A stretch of 64,000 nucleotides of DNA from contig NZ_JAFIQT010000001.1 in the NCBI RefSeq assembly GCF_017355935.1, positions 2,294,001 to 2,358,000 of the forward strand, read 5' to 3'. The position numbers and the translations under genes were made by a program. This DNA comes from Telluribacter humicola. GTDB lineage: Bacteria; Bacteroidota; Bacteroidia; Cytophagales; Spirosomataceae. Positions 34,709 through 43,782 of this stretch are shown here, in pieces (the stretch's first letter is position 1; every line of letters begins with the position of its first letter). The notes beneath the pieces are model-generated. The model ran no database searches and was not told the DNA's origin. It saw only the letters and a list, made by a program, of their open reading frames with translations.

Positions 34709-35928
34709 CGTTGTATCTTATTCATCCAGTTACCCCAAGCCAGACCAATCCGGGAAGATATCAAACTTAATACCAGCGCTATTCCCAGCCCCTGGAGCAG
34801 GTCAGGCATGGACTGCAGCGACCATGGGCCAAACTTGTAGCGGTACTCCCAGTTGGGATCGTTGCCAAAGTACCAGTAGTGGCTGCCAAAGAACCAGTTA
34901 CGTGCGTAGGGTGACTCCATCTGGAATGCACCAAAGTACCATTGTACCACCAGGAATACGGCAAAGAACACCACCCCCACAACCAGGGTCAGCAGCCAGT
35001 CATTCATCTTTGTATAGCGCATGAGCAGCCAGTCCATCGCCAGGGCAGGTACGATCAGCAGCAGCGGAAACGCAAACCCCTGGTAGTGGTCGATGTGGTA
35101 CAGGATAGGGCCCAGTTTGGGTTCGGCCGGGAACAGGGGGATGATCCAGAGGGTGAGGCACAGCATAGCCGTGTAGACTCCCGTGGAGGCCGTGATGGTC
35201 CAGCGGTTGGGGATGGCCCGGCCAAAGGCCAGCAGGAAGATTGGGAAGGCCGCGCAGGCAAACTGGTAGTAGCTGGAGTGATGGGAGTTCCATTTATCCA
35301 TTTGCTCGGAGAGCAGCGTAAACCACATCGACAGCAGGAAACCTGCCGACAGCGCAAACATCCAGTAGATGCGGGTATCGCGTTTGGCACGTTCGTCGGT
35401 GGTAAAGTGGGTGTATTGTTTGGTCTGGTTGCGCAGGGCCAGTACCGTAACCATCGCCCCGAACTGCACGCCGATGATACCCAGCGCCAGTACAGTATGC
35501 GGAGGGGACAGGATCGTCACGTCTAGGCCGTAGGTATTATGCCACCAGTCGTCGAAGGGAGCGGAGGTAAGCATGGCTATGGCTCCCCAGATACAGAAAA
35601 TAGCGCCAAGGGAGCTGTAGAAAAAGCCCCAAATCTTAACGCTCTGGGATTTCTGAGTTTCGCTGCCCGCGAAGGTGGTACGCAGTACCTGAAAGCCTGA
35701 GAATAATCCGGCTACCACGGCACCCACGTACACCAGGATGTGCGGGGGCGAAAACAACCCGTCGCGACCGATACTCTGGTGCCAGCAAATATCCCAGATA
35801 ATGCCCGTCATGACGCAGAAGGAAGAAAAGACGACGGCATACACGTACGATGGAATCCCCAGACGGCGCGTGGTGTCGGAGGCCACGGGCTGGGTAGATA
35901 CCCAGGTAGGGTTTAGTGATTGATCCAT
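34705..35928 (-). CDS. Polytopic membrane protein with duplicated WH...SPPH motif
   Basis: The 407-residue protein starts at the ATG at 35928; the longer upstream frame is not conserved-looking. It has about ten membrane helices. Two related segments, WHQSIGRDGLFSPPH (residues 49-63) and WHNTYGLDVTILSPPH (129-144), suggest an internal duplication with paired histidines that could bind metal or haem. I do not recognise a named family. Its stop overlaps the start of the next gene by 4 bases, so the two form one translational unit. Confidence 0.65.
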   Translation of the reverse strand: MDQSLNPTWVSTQPVASDTTRRLGIPSYVYAVVFSSFCVMTGIIWDICWHQSIGRDGLFSPPHILVYVGAVVAGLFSGFQVLRTTFAGSETQKSQSVKIWGFFYSSLGAIFCIWGAIAMLTSAPFDDWWHNTYGLDVTILSPPHTVLALGIIGVQFGAMVTVLALRNQTKQYTHFTTDERAKRDTRIYWMFALSAGFLLSMWFTLLSEQMDKWNSHHSSYYQFACAAFPIFLLAFGRAIPNRWTITASTGVYTAMLCLTLWIIPLFPAEPKLGPILYHIDHYQGFAFPLLLIVPALAMDWLLMRYTKMNDWLLTLVVGVVFFAVFLVVQWYFGAFQMESPYARNWFFGSHYWYFGNDPNWEYRYKFGPWSLQSMPDLLQGLGIALVLSLISSRIGLAWGNWMNKIQR

Positions 35929-36115
35929 GAAGGCAAGGTGGTGTTTAGTGGTAAGTGCTCTAATCCTGATAAAGACAAGCCGAAAAGCATTATCCCCTAT
36001 GGATTTTGTAAATATAATGTGAATTATAGAACTATAGAAAGGAGAGCTATAGCTAAGTGAAGAGGAGTTGGAAGCGTATGTCTTGATACTCTTCCGAAAG
36101 CACACCGGATGCAGT

Positions 36116-36139
36116 AGGTACCTGATCTTTCAGGTACCT
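36116..36139. repeat. Perfect 10-bp hairpin in intergenic region
   Basis: Positions 36116-36125 pair with 36130-36139 around TCTT. It lies downstream of the C40 peptidase gene and upstream of the polytopic membrane gene on the minus strand. No T-run follows, so its role is unclear. Confidence 0.4.
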
Positions 36140-36205
36140 GGTAGTGGCTATATCAGTAATGACGGGATGAAATTGGAATGGCGCAATTAGCTTACAGCTA
36201 CTGGC

Positions 36206-36799
36206 TTAAAACGGCCGCATAGCCTTCACAAAGCGATTTTTGAAGTAATTCGAATAGAGATTGTCTTCGCGGACGCCGCGGGAGGTAGAAGCATGGATAA
36301 AAAAGACTTCCTGTCGCCCTCTGACCTCTGTCACTATACCCGCATGGGATACATACCCTTCCTTACCGGCATCGGGTACAAAAAACAGCCAGTCGCCGGG
36401 CTGAATGTCTTCCACGCGCGCAACCTCCCGGCCAAACTCCGATTGCTGCCACGAAACACGAGGTACCTTGTAGCCTACCTCCGAATACACCGAGCAGATC
36501 AAACCAGAACAGTCAATGCCGCGCTTGTCATTGCCTCCCGATCGGTAGGGAGTACCGGTGAAGGTACGGGCTACCCGTACTACTTCGTTGACGCGTTTTT
36601 CGTAAGGACCGGAGGGCCGGCTATATGGAGGAGTATTGGCAGGTCTTGGGGCTGGCTTGGCAGGGGCTGGCTTGCGGGCCGTTGAGGTAGTGGCGGGACG
36701 TCGGGTGGTCCTGGAAGCCGGGGTTTTGCGAAGCGTTTCGCAGGAGAAAAAAACGAGGGATGCTAGCAGAATAGAAGGTACAACTGTAAATTTTCTCAT
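36206..36799 (-). CDS. NlpC/P60 (C40) family peptidoglycan endopeptidase, lipoprotein
   Basis: The 197-residue protein has a lipobox-like VFFSC (Cys20) and a Pro/Ala/Thr-rich linker to about residue 65. An NlpC/P60 domain follows with Cys97 (DCSGLICS), His152 (SHAGIV) and His169 (FFIHAS) as the catalytic triad. It should be a cell-envelope hydrolase cutting peptide cross-links in peptidoglycan. The low-complexity linker is typical for anchored hydrolases. The next leftward gene is 277 bases away, so it is probably transcribed alone. Confidence 0.88.
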   Translation of the reverse strand: MRKFTVVPSILLASLVFFSCETLRKTPASRTTRRPATTSTARKPAPAKPAPRPANTPPYSRPSGPYEKRVNEVVRVARTFTGTPYRSGGNDKRGIDCSGLICSVYSEVGYKVPRVSWQQSEFGREVARVEDIQPGDWLFFVPDAGKEGYVSHAGIVTEVRGRQEVFFIHASTSRGVREDNLYSNYFKNRFVKAMRPF

Positions 36800-36865
36800 C
36801 GGCGGCTAGGGTGGTTTGTTTCAAAAATAACGAACCCAGCCCCATTTATTGTAACCTTAGACGCA

Positions 36866-36895
36866 TAAAAAAGGCTGCTTTTTCAAGCAGCCCCT
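36866..36895 (-). terminator. Rho-independent terminator of the M48 peptidase gene
   Basis: An 8-bp stem (36873-36880 with 36885-36892) with a 4-base loop is followed by six T on the minus strand, 40 bases after the M48 gene stop at 36932. Confidence 0.8.
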
Positions 36896-36931
36896 TTATT
36901 CAGCTTACTAGTTTATTCTAAACTGAGCCTG

Positions 36932-37768
36932 TTATCTGCGGCCTCCCTGTCCATTGTAGTACTCCATCGCTTTGGGAACCAGTCGGTTCAGGTTACGGAT
37001 ACGAGTACCTTCAGAGGGGTGCGTTGAGAGAAACTCCGGGGTACCTGGTCCCTTGGCTGCCGCCGCCATCCGTTGCCAGAAATCTACTGCCGCCTGCGGA
37101 TTATATCCGGCCTTAGCCATAAATATCAGTCCCAGATGGTCAGCTTCTGATTCCTGATTCCGGCTGTTAGGTAGTATGTATCCAATGGCAGCAGCGGCCG
37201 GTGCTGCCACTCCATACACGCTGTTATAGATCTGCTGAGTTTGCTGTGGCTTGTTAGACATAGCTACCCCAAGTCCTACTTGTCCGGCGGTAAGTACACC
37301 TTGCGACAGGAGACCCTGACTCATGCGTTCGGCACCATGGCTGGCAATGGCGTGGGCGATTTCGTGGCCCATTACTACCGCTATACCTTCTTCATTCTGG
37401 CAAATGGGAAGTATGCCGGTATAGAACACTACCTTACCACCGGGCATACAAAAGGCGTTGATCTGCGGACTGTTCACTACGTTGTACTCCCACTGAAACC
37501 CTTCAATGAGCCCAAGTTGATTATTATCTCTCAGATAGTCTTCTACGGCTCGCTGTATTTTTACCCCTACCTCGCGAACCGACTCCACACTTGCACCTCC
37601 TCTTACTACCTGGCTGGTGTCAAGTAGTTGGCGGTAGCTCTGAAAGCTCATGGGAAGTAATTCCTTGCTGCTGACCAGCATGAGTTGGTTTCGACCTGTA
37701 AGGGGTACCCGCTGACATCCTGCTACAAAGAGCAGGGAAGCTAAAGCGGCAAAAAAGATTCTTTTCAT
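36932..37768 (-). CDS. M48 family metallopeptidase, lipoprotein
   Basis: The 278-residue protein has a lipobox VAGC (Cys18). The catalytic zinc motif is HEIAHAIASH (His135, Glu136, His139), with the third ligand Glu in ESEADHLG. It matches the BepA/LoiP-like periplasmic M48 lipoproteins that process or degrade misassembled outer-membrane proteins. Glycine/glutamine-rich helices after the zinc site and the THPSEGTRI end are family features. It is a single-gene unit with its own terminator. Confidence 0.9.
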   Translation of the reverse strand: MKRIFFAALASLLFVAGCQRVPLTGRNQLMLVSSKELLPMSFQSYRQLLDTSQVVRGGASVESVREVGVKIQRAVEDYLRDNNQLGLIEGFQWEYNVVNSPQINAFCMPGGKVVFYTGILPICQNEEGIAVVMGHEIAHAIASHGAERMSQGLLSQGVLTAGQVGLGVAMSNKPQQTQQIYNSVYGVAAPAAAAIGYILPNSRNQESEADHLGLIFMAKAGYNPQAAVDFWQRMAAAAKGPGTPEFLSTHPSEGTRIRNLNRLVPKAMEYYNGQGGRR

Positions 37769-37882
37769 GTTTTTGAGTGATTATCTGAAAAAAATGGAAT
37801 GATAGTGGCCAATATTACTTGTAATGGCAATTCTTAAGTCAAGAAAAATAAAAATAATTATGCCACTGTGGGTAATCGTAAG

Positions 37883-37890
37883 TAGCTTTG
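37883..37890 (+). promoter_or_regulatory. Possible -7 element of the FAH-family gene
   Basis: TAGCTTTG matches TAnnTTTG and lies 53 bases before the ATG at 37944. No clear -33 TTG is seen at 19-21 bases. Confidence 0.35.
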
Positions 37891-37943
37891 CCCATAGGTT
37901 AAGCCTGGTAAATTTCACTCCGTATAATCCTAAAAGCATCCCT

Positions 37944-38555
37944 ATGAAAATCATTTGCGTAGGACGTAATTACGCCGAACATATTCAGGAACTGAACAAC
38001 GAACGACCAGATGCTCCCGTTATATTCATGAAGCCCGATACGGCGTTACTCCGTCCCGGTGAAATATTCTACTATCCCGAGTTTTCGGAGGATGTGCATC
38101 ATGAGGTGGAGGTAGTCGTGAAGATTAATAAAATGGGCAAGTTTATTGAGGAGAAATTTGCTCATAAGTACTACGACGAGATTGGTATAGGTATTGATTT
38201 TACGGCCCGAGATGTTCAGTCAAAGTTGAAAAGCAAGGGGCTGCCCTGGGAGCTTGCCAAAGCATTTAACGGCTCAGCTCCAGTATCGGATTTTGTGTCC
38301 AAGGCTGACTATGCCGACCTACAGGACCTCAACTTTAAGCTGGAAGTGAATGGCGAGACGCGGCAGGAGGGTAATACATCTATGATGCTGTATAGGATCG
38401 ACTACCTGATCTCGTTCGTGTCGCAGTACTTTACCCTCAAGACCGGCGACCTCATCTTTACGGGTACCCCCAAGGGCGTAGCTGCCGTCAAGCCCGGTGA
38501 CCGTCTGGTGGCTTCTGTTGAAGGAAAAACCATGCTGGAACTGGACGTGAAGTAG
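37944..38555 (+). CDS. Fumarylacetoacetate hydrolase family protein
   Basis: The 203-residue protein starts at the ATG at 37944. It has the compact FAH fold: the MKIICVGRNYAEH opening, FMKPDTALL, and a metal-binding set HHEVEVVVKI (Glu/Glu) and IGIDFTARDVQ (Asp). The KGLPWELAKAFNGSAP and TGTPKGVAAVKPGD motifs complete it. Small members act as acylpyruvate hydrolases or oxaloacetate decarboxylases; which applies here is not decidable. It precedes the M23 peptidase gene by 57 bases on the same strand. Confidence 0.9.
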   Translation: MKIICVGRNYAEHIQELNNERPDAPVIFMKPDTALLRPGEIFYYPEFSEDVHHEVEVVVKINKMGKFIEEKFAHKYYDEIGIGIDFTARDVQSKLKSKGLPWELAKAFNGSAPVSDFVSKADYADLQDLNFKLEVNGETRQEGNTSMMLYRIDYLISFVSQYFTLKTGDLIFTGTPKGVAAVKPGDRLVASVEGKTMLELDVK

Positions 38556-38612
38556 TAGTTTAGATAGATTGATAAGACGTAATTTTTCAGGATATATAAT
38601 AGAAATTGGTTC

Positions 38613-40559
38613 GTGAGGAGATTTGCTTTTTTAGTAGCACTAGTTTGTTTAGTTCCTTTTACCCTGTTCGCTCAGAACACCCCGAAACAGTCCTATTCCA
38701 AGGACTATTTCATGTTCCCAATTATGCCCGGTCAATCCAATAGCCTGGCGGGGGTACTGGGCGATCTGCGGACCAACCATTACCACGGTGGCCTTGACAT
38801 CCGTACCCAGCAGCGGGAGGGACTATCTGTACACGCGGCAGCCGAAGGGTACGTATACCGCGTAGCCGTGCAGGGGACGGGCTACGGCAATGTTATCTAC
38901 CTCCGTCACCCCAATGGCCTTACTACCGTATACGGCCACCTTCAGAAGTTTGGGGGTAAGCTCGGCGACTATGTACGCGAGCAACAGTACCAAAAGCAAA
39001 GCTTTGCCATTGATCTCTATCCCGAACCGGGACAGTTTACGTATAAGAAAGGTGAAGTAATGGCGCTGTCCGGCAATACGGGTGGTTCGGGAGGTCCGCA
39101 CCTGCACTTCGAAATCCGGGATTCGCAGAACAACTACCTCAATCCGCTGTTCTTCGGCTTCCGTGAGATTCGGGACAATACCGCCCCCGCCTTCCTGAAC
39201 CTGGCCCTGCGCCCCATGACCATCGAATCGAGGGTGAACGGGCGCTTTAACCGCCAGACCTATAAGCCGGTTCGGCAAAGCAACGGCAGCTACCGCATCC
39301 CCCAGACGATCCGGGCTACGGGTGAAGTAGGGCTGGAGCTACAGGCCTACGACTTCATGACGGGTACGGGTTTTCGCTACGGACTGCACTGCATCGAAGT
39401 AAAGCTGGACGGTAAGGAGATCTTTGTGTACAACATGGAGAAGTTTCCGAGCCTCTCTACCCGCGACTACAACAACCTCATCGACTACCGCACCGAACAG
39501 GAATCCGGAGCCCGTTTTTACAAGCTCTACAACCCCGACGGAAATATATTCGAGATCTTCAAAACAGATAACTACCAGGGCAAGCTCCAGATCAGGGATA
39601 CGCTGGTACACGAGGTGAGTATCAAAGTATTCGACTCATTCGAAAATTCATCTCAATTGTTGTTTACGGTACGGGGAGAAACCTCTGGCGAGGAAGTACC
39701 GACGGCTACGACCGAAACCAGCCCTCAGGTACTACTGAGCGACGTTCAGGAAAATATTCTGAAGGTAACAGCCCAGGGGTACCGCAGTCCCGAGCCATTT
39801 GCCAACTACTTTACTGAGCGCCGTCGGGTGCAGGAAGATCCGGCTTACTATGAGAACGGTTCACCTGTGTTCCTGACCGACCTGCGCACCTACCTTCCTG
39901 ACTCGGTACAGGTAGGAGGGAGAGTAGCGCCGCTATCGTACAAGGCCAGCATACCTCCGGCTCGGCCCTTTACCTACAAGTCGGATCGCTGGACCATCAA
40001 ATTTGATACAACAAGCCTGTTCGATACACTGCACCTGGCCATCCGCCAGAACCTCAATACCCTTACCATCAACGAGCCGGAGATTCCCCTCCGCTACTAC
40101 ATAGATGTGACGTACCGTCCCGAAGGGCCCGTCATGAACAAGGAGCGGACCAACGTGTATCGGTACAACCGGGGCGGCTATAGCTTTGTGGGTGGTACCT
40201 GGCAGGATGACCGCCTTACCTTCAGCACCCGTGAACTGGGTACCTTTATCCTGCAGACTGACACGACTCCGCCCAGTGTAAAACTGGTAGAGCACAGTAA
40301 AAAGCAGATCCGGGCCTACATCAGCGATGGCATGTCGGGTATAGATTCGTTCAGAGCCATGGTCAATGGCGAGTGGGTACTGATGAACTACGAGTACAAG
40401 AGCCGCTATATCTGGTCAGAAAAACTGGACGACAGCCAGCCCTTTGAAGGAGAGTTGGTGCTGGAAGTGAAGGACAAAGCAGGAAATAGTACTATCTTGC
40501 GCACCGATATTGCTGAACCAGTGGTAAGAAAAGCTCCAACCCGTAAAAGAAGAAGATAG
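38613..40559 (+). CDS. M23 family metallopeptidase, secreted
   Basis: The 648-residue protein starts at GTG because no ATG precedes the signal peptide (residues 1-20, ending LFA). The LytM domain lies near the N-terminus with His58 and Asp62 (HYHGGLD) and His163/His165 (GPHLHFEI). The remaining 470 residues form beta-rich Ig-like domains, including a ...DTTPPSVKLVEHS segment. It probably trims peptidoglycan cross-links in the periplasm. It ends 2 bases before the peroxiredoxin gene, so the two are likely co-transcribed. Confidence 0.88.
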   Translation: MRRFAFLVALVCLVPFTLFAQNTPKQSYSKDYFMFPIMPGQSNSLAGVLGDLRTNHYHGGLDIRTQQREGLSVHAAAEGYVYRVAVQGTGYGNVIYLRHPNGLTTVYGHLQKFGGKLGDYVREQQYQKQSFAIDLYPEPGQFTYKKGEVMALSGNTGGSGGPHLHFEIRDSQNNYLNPLFFGFREIRDNTAPAFLNLALRPMTIESRVNGRFNRQTYKPVRQSNGSYRIPQTIRATGEVGLELQAYDFMTGTGFRYGLHCIEVKLDGKEIFVYNMEKFPSLSTRDYNNLIDYRTEQESGARFYKLYNPDGNIFEIFKTDNYQGKLQIRDTLVHEVSIKVFDSFENSSQLLFTVRGETSGEEVPTATTETSPQVLLSDVQENILKVTAQGYRSPEPFANYFTERRRVQEDPAYYENGSPVFLTDLRTYLPDSVQVGGRVAPLSYKASIPPARPFTYKSDRWTIKFDTTSLFDTLHLAIRQNLNTLTINEPEIPLRYYIDVTYRPEGPVMNKERTNVYRYNRGGYSFVGGTWQDDRLTFSTRELGTFILQTDTTPPSVKLVEHSKKQIRAYISDGMSGIDSFRAMVNGEWVLMNYEYKSRYIWSEKLDDSQPFEGELVLEVKDKAGNSTILRTDIAEPVVRKAPTRKRRR

Positions 40560-40561
40560 CT

Positions 40562-41014
40562 ATGGCACTTCAACAAGGTGATCCGGCCCCGGCTTTCGAA
40601 GCCAAAGATCAGAATGGCAACAACGTAAAACTTTCTGACTTTGCCGGCAAAAAAATAGTCCTGTATTTCTATCCCAAAGATGACACCCCCGGCTGTACCG
40701 CCCAGGCCTGTAGCCTGCGTGATAACTACGAAGCCATGCTGTCGCGTGGGTATGCTGTGCTCGGTGTAAGCGTGGACGACGAGAAGTCGCACCGCAAGTT
40801 CGCCGATAAGTATAATCTGCCTTTTCCGCTGCTGGCCGATACGGACCACAAGCTGGTGGAAGACTATGGTGTATGGGTTGAAAAAAATATGTACGGCCGC
40901 ACCTACATGGGCATAGCCCGTACCACTTTTGTCATTGATGAAAAGGGTACTATAGAGGAAATCATACAGAAAGTAGATACTAAAAATCACGCTACCCAGA
41001 TCCTGGGGGAGTAA
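40562..41014 (+). CDS. bcp: Thioredoxin-dependent peroxiredoxin (BCP/PrxQ)
   Basis: The 150-residue protein has peroxidatic Cys45 and resolving Cys50 in the TPGCTAQACSLRD motif, the five-residue spacing of PrxQ/BCP enzymes. Further family features are FYPKDDTPG, SVDDEKSH and RTTFVIDEKG. It reduces peroxides using thioredoxin in the cytosol. It begins 2 bases after the M23 peptidase gene; the functional link is unclear. Confidence 0.93.
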   Translation: MALQQGDPAPAFEAKDQNGNNVKLSDFAGKKIVLYFYPKDDTPGCTAQACSLRDNYEAMLSRGYAVLGVSVDDEKSHRKFADKYNLPFPLLADTDHKLVEDYGVWVEKNMYGRTYMGIARTTFVIDEKGTIEEIIQKVDTKNHATQILGE

Positions 41015-41086
41015 CCTCAGCGAATCAATACCCACGGCCCACTCATACTCTAATCCTACTATTTATTAACTTTCTTTTTTGACGAA

Positions 41087-41944
41087 ATGGAAATTGAACA
41101 ACTAGAAAAAGTAGCCTCACAGGTTCGTCGTGACATCGTCCGGATGGTACACGGTTGTCAGTCAGGCCATCCCGGCGGATCGCTGGGTTGTGCTGATCTG
41201 CTCGTAGGTCTTTATTTTGATCACATGCTGATCAAAGAAGAAGACGGTAAGGCTGTCTTTGATATGAACGGTACGGGCGAAGACCTCTTCTTCCTTTCCA
41301 ATGGACATATCTCTCCGGTATGGTATAGTGTGCTGGCTCGTAAGGGGTACTTCCCGGTAGAAGAAATGGCTACTTTCCGTAAGCTGGATTCACGCCTGCA
41401 GGGTCACCCTACTACCCACGAAGATCTGCCCGGTATTCGTATCGCCTCCGGTTCGTTAGGACAGGGCCTATCGGTAGCTATCGGTGCGGCTATGGCCAAG
41501 AAACTAAATGGTGATGATCGTTTTGTGTACTGTCTGATGGGGGATGGTGAGCAGCAGGAAGGCCAGGTTTGGGAAGCAGCTACGTTTGCTCCTCACCACA
41601 TGGTCGACAACCTCATTGCCTTCATTGACCTGAACGGCCAGCAGATCGACGGTCCTACCGTAAAGGTAATGAACAACCGCGATCTGGGTGCCAAGTACGA
41701 AGCCTTTGGCTGGGAGGTAATGGAAGTGAAAGAGGGTAACGATATGGCCTCGGTAATCAAAGGTCTGAAAGAAGCCAAGAGCAAGGCCGGTCACGGTAAG
41801 CCCGTGATGGTACTGCTGAATACCGGTATGGGTTACGGCGTAGACTTCATGATGGGTAGCCACAAGTGGCACGGTGTAGCTCCTAACGATGAGCAGCTGG
41901 CTGCCGCGCTGGCCCAACTGGAAGAGAGCCTGGGTGACTATTAA
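41087..41944 (+). CDS. Transketolase, N-terminal (TPP-binding) subunit
   Basis: The 285-residue protein covers the thiamine-diphosphate binding half of transketolase: a GHPGGSLG opening, SGSLGQGLSVAIGAA and GDGEQQEGQVWEAATFA with the metal-binding Asp and the Asn in AFIDLNGQQ. The C-terminal half is encoded separately 75 bases downstream. Such split transketolases interconvert ketose and aldose phosphates in the pentose phosphate pathway as heterotetramers. The two genes form an operon. Confidence 0.93.
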   Translation: MEIEQLEKVASQVRRDIVRMVHGCQSGHPGGSLGCADLLVGLYFDHMLIKEEDGKAVFDMNGTGEDLFFLSNGHISPVWYSVLARKGYFPVEEMATFRKLDSRLQGHPTTHEDLPGIRIASGSLGQGLSVAIGAAMAKKLNGDDRFVYCLMGDGEQQEGQVWEAATFAPHHMVDNLIAFIDLNGQQIDGPTVKVMNNRDLGAKYEAFGWEVMEVKEGNDMASVIKGLKEAKSKAGHGKPVMVLLNTGMGYGVDFMMGSHKWHGVAPNDEQLAAALAQLEESLGDY

Positions 41945-42019
41945 TCTATACTCAAATAAGCTTCCGGCTCTCCTGGGAGCCGTGGTATCGAATACCTTAC
42001 TATCCAAAGACTGTTCATA

Positions 42020-42973
42020 ATGAAAAAATATACATTTACCGAAAAGAAAGATACCCGTTCGGGATTCGGAGCCGGCATGCAGGTGCTGGGTCAGCAAAAT
42101 CCTGATGTAGTTGCCCTTTGTGCCGACCTGGTTGGCTCCCTGAAACTGGATGCGTTCATCAAAGAAAACCCTGAGCGCTTTATTCAGTGTGGTATTTCCG
42201 AAGCAAACATGATCGGAGTGTCGGCTGGTCTGACCATAGGCGGCAAGATCCCTTTCGCGACTACCTTTGCAAACTTCGCTACGGGTCGCGTATACGACCA
42301 GATCCGTCAGAGTGTAGCTTACTCGGGCAAAAACGTGAAGATCTGTGCTTCGCACGCCGGTCTGACCCTGGGTGAAGACGGAGCTACCCACCAGATCCTG
42401 GAAGACCTTGGCATGATGAAGATGCTGCCCGGTATGACGGTGATCAACCCATGTGACTTCAACCAGACCAAGGCGGCTACCATCGCCATTGCCGAGTATG
42501 ATGGCCCGGTGTACCTGCGTTTCGGACGCCCGGTAGTACCTATCTTTACCGATCCTGACCAGAAGTTTGAAATCGGTAAGGCCTGGATGGTAAGCGAAGG
42601 TACCGACGTAAGTATCTTTGCTACAGGTCACCTGGTATGGGAAGCCATTCAGGCGGGTGAGCAGCTGGAAGCCGAAGGCATCAGCGCCGAGATCATCAAT
42701 ATACATACCATTAAGCCTTTGGACGAAGAAGCGATCCTAAAGTCAGTAGCCAAGACCGGTTGTGCTGTGACTGCTGAGGAGCATAACCGCATTGGTGGAC
42801 TGGGTGACAGCGTGGCACAGGTATTGATTAAAAACCAGCTGGTACCTCAGGAATACATAGCCGTTGACGATAGCTTCGGCGAGAGTGGTACCCCCGCTCA
42901 ACTAATGGAAAAGTACGGTCTGACGGCCAAAGATATCGTCGCTGCCGCCAAGCGGGCTATCGCACGCAAATAG
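42020..42973 (+). CDS. Transketolase, C-terminal subunit
   Basis: The 317-residue protein holds the pyrimidine-binding half, with the catalytic Glu region ERFIQCGISEANMIGVSAGL and FATTFANFATGRVYDQIRQS. A transketolase C-terminal domain (about residues 190-317) includes VTAEEHNRIGGLGDSVAQ. It pairs with the N-terminal subunit just upstream to give a full enzyme. A 210-base region with nested inverted repeats follows before the sigma factor gene. Confidence 0.93.
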   Translation: MKKYTFTEKKDTRSGFGAGMQVLGQQNPDVVALCADLVGSLKLDAFIKENPERFIQCGISEANMIGVSAGLTIGGKIPFATTFANFATGRVYDQIRQSVAYSGKNVKICASHAGLTLGEDGATHQILEDLGMMKMLPGMTVINPCDFNQTKAATIAIAEYDGPVYLRFGRPVVPIFTDPDQKFEIGKAWMVSEGTDVSIFATGHLVWEAIQAGEQLEAEGISAEIINIHTIKPLDEEAILKSVAKTGCAVTAEEHNRIGGLGDSVAQVLIKNQLVPQEYIAVDDSFGESGTPAQLMEKYGLTAKDIVAAAKRAIARK

Positions 42974-42979
42974 AAAGCA

Positions 42980-43149
42980 ATGGTAGGTGGTGGATGCGAG
43001 TAGCCGGCAGACAACCGTCTTTTAAACAAGAGGGATGAAAAGCGAGTTGGTATAATTTATATCCCGGATTACCTGGTTCAGGTCTTCAAAAATCTGATGT
43101 CGGTACCGACCAGGGTAGTTATACCAATATTCAATTCACCACCTACTAT
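42980..43149. repeat. Nested inverted repeats between transketolase and sigma factor genes
   Basis: An outer 16-bp arm pair (42980-42995 with 43134-43149, two G-T pairs) encloses an inner 12-bp pair (43046-43057 with 43117-43128). Between these is a perfect 12-bp palindrome (43099-43110). The whole lies 35 bases upstream of the sigma factor ATG. It could be a structured leader RNA or a small mobile remnant. Confidence 0.45.
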
Positions 43150-43184
43150 TTACTTTCAACCAGATAGCTCAGCTTGCTGATAGA

Positions 43185-43727
43185 ATGTCCGACGAAGAGT
43201 TATTAGAATTATATAGAGATCCGGATACGCGTAGAAACGCGTTTAACCAGTTGGTACGTAAGTACCAGCAAAAAGTATATTGGTTGGTACGGAAGATGGT
43301 CGTTGACCACGATGATGCCAACGACATTACCCAGGAAGTATTCATTAAAGCCTGGACGGCCCTCGAAAATTTCCGGGGCGATGCCAAACTCTACACCTGG
43401 CTGTATCGCATTGCCAGCAACGAAGCCATCAACTTTCTGAATAAAAAGCGCCGCCGCTTCTTTGTACCTATACATGACGTAGAAGGCGAGCTGAGCGAAA
43501 AACTGGAATCTGATCCGGTGGTGAGCGGCGACGAAGTGCAGTTGAAACTGCAGAAAGCTATTCTTAAACTACCTGAAAAGCAGCGCCTGGTATTTAACCT
43601 TAAGTACTACGAAGACCTGCCTTACGAAGAAATTTCTGAGATCACGGGTACATCCGTAGGAGCCCTGAAAGCCTCCTACCACTGGGCCGTGAAAAAAATA
43701 GAAGACTTTTTGAACGGTACCGATTAA
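43185..43727 (+). CDS. ECF-type RNA polymerase sigma factor
   Basis: The 180-residue protein has sigma region 2 (DHDDANDITQEVFIKAWTALENF and YTWLYRIASNEAINFLNKKRRR) and region 4 (LPEKQRLVFNLKYYEDLPYEEISEITGTSVGALKASYHWAVKKIE). The length fits an ECF factor with a short linker. The two following genes encode a membrane-anchored protein that could be the anti-sigma factor and a periplasmic helical protein. That makes a typical three-gene envelope-stress arrangement. Confidence 0.92.
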   Translation: MSDEELLELYRDPDTRRNAFNQLVRKYQQKVYWLVRKMVVDHDDANDITQEVFIKAWTALENFRGDAKLYTWLYRIASNEAINFLNKKRRRFFVPIHDVEGELSEKLESDPVVSGDEVQLKLQKAILKLPEKQRLVFNLKYYEDLPYEEISEITGTSVGALKASYHWAVKKIEDFLNGTD

Positions 43728-43782
43728 ACTTTTGGATACCTTACTATGTCTTACCTATAAAGAAAGCAATTAAAGTAAAGTC

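Noticed and set aside
41504-42706. 400-codon leftward open frame
   Set aside because: Antisense to both transketolase subunits; its length follows from codon bias of the real genes.
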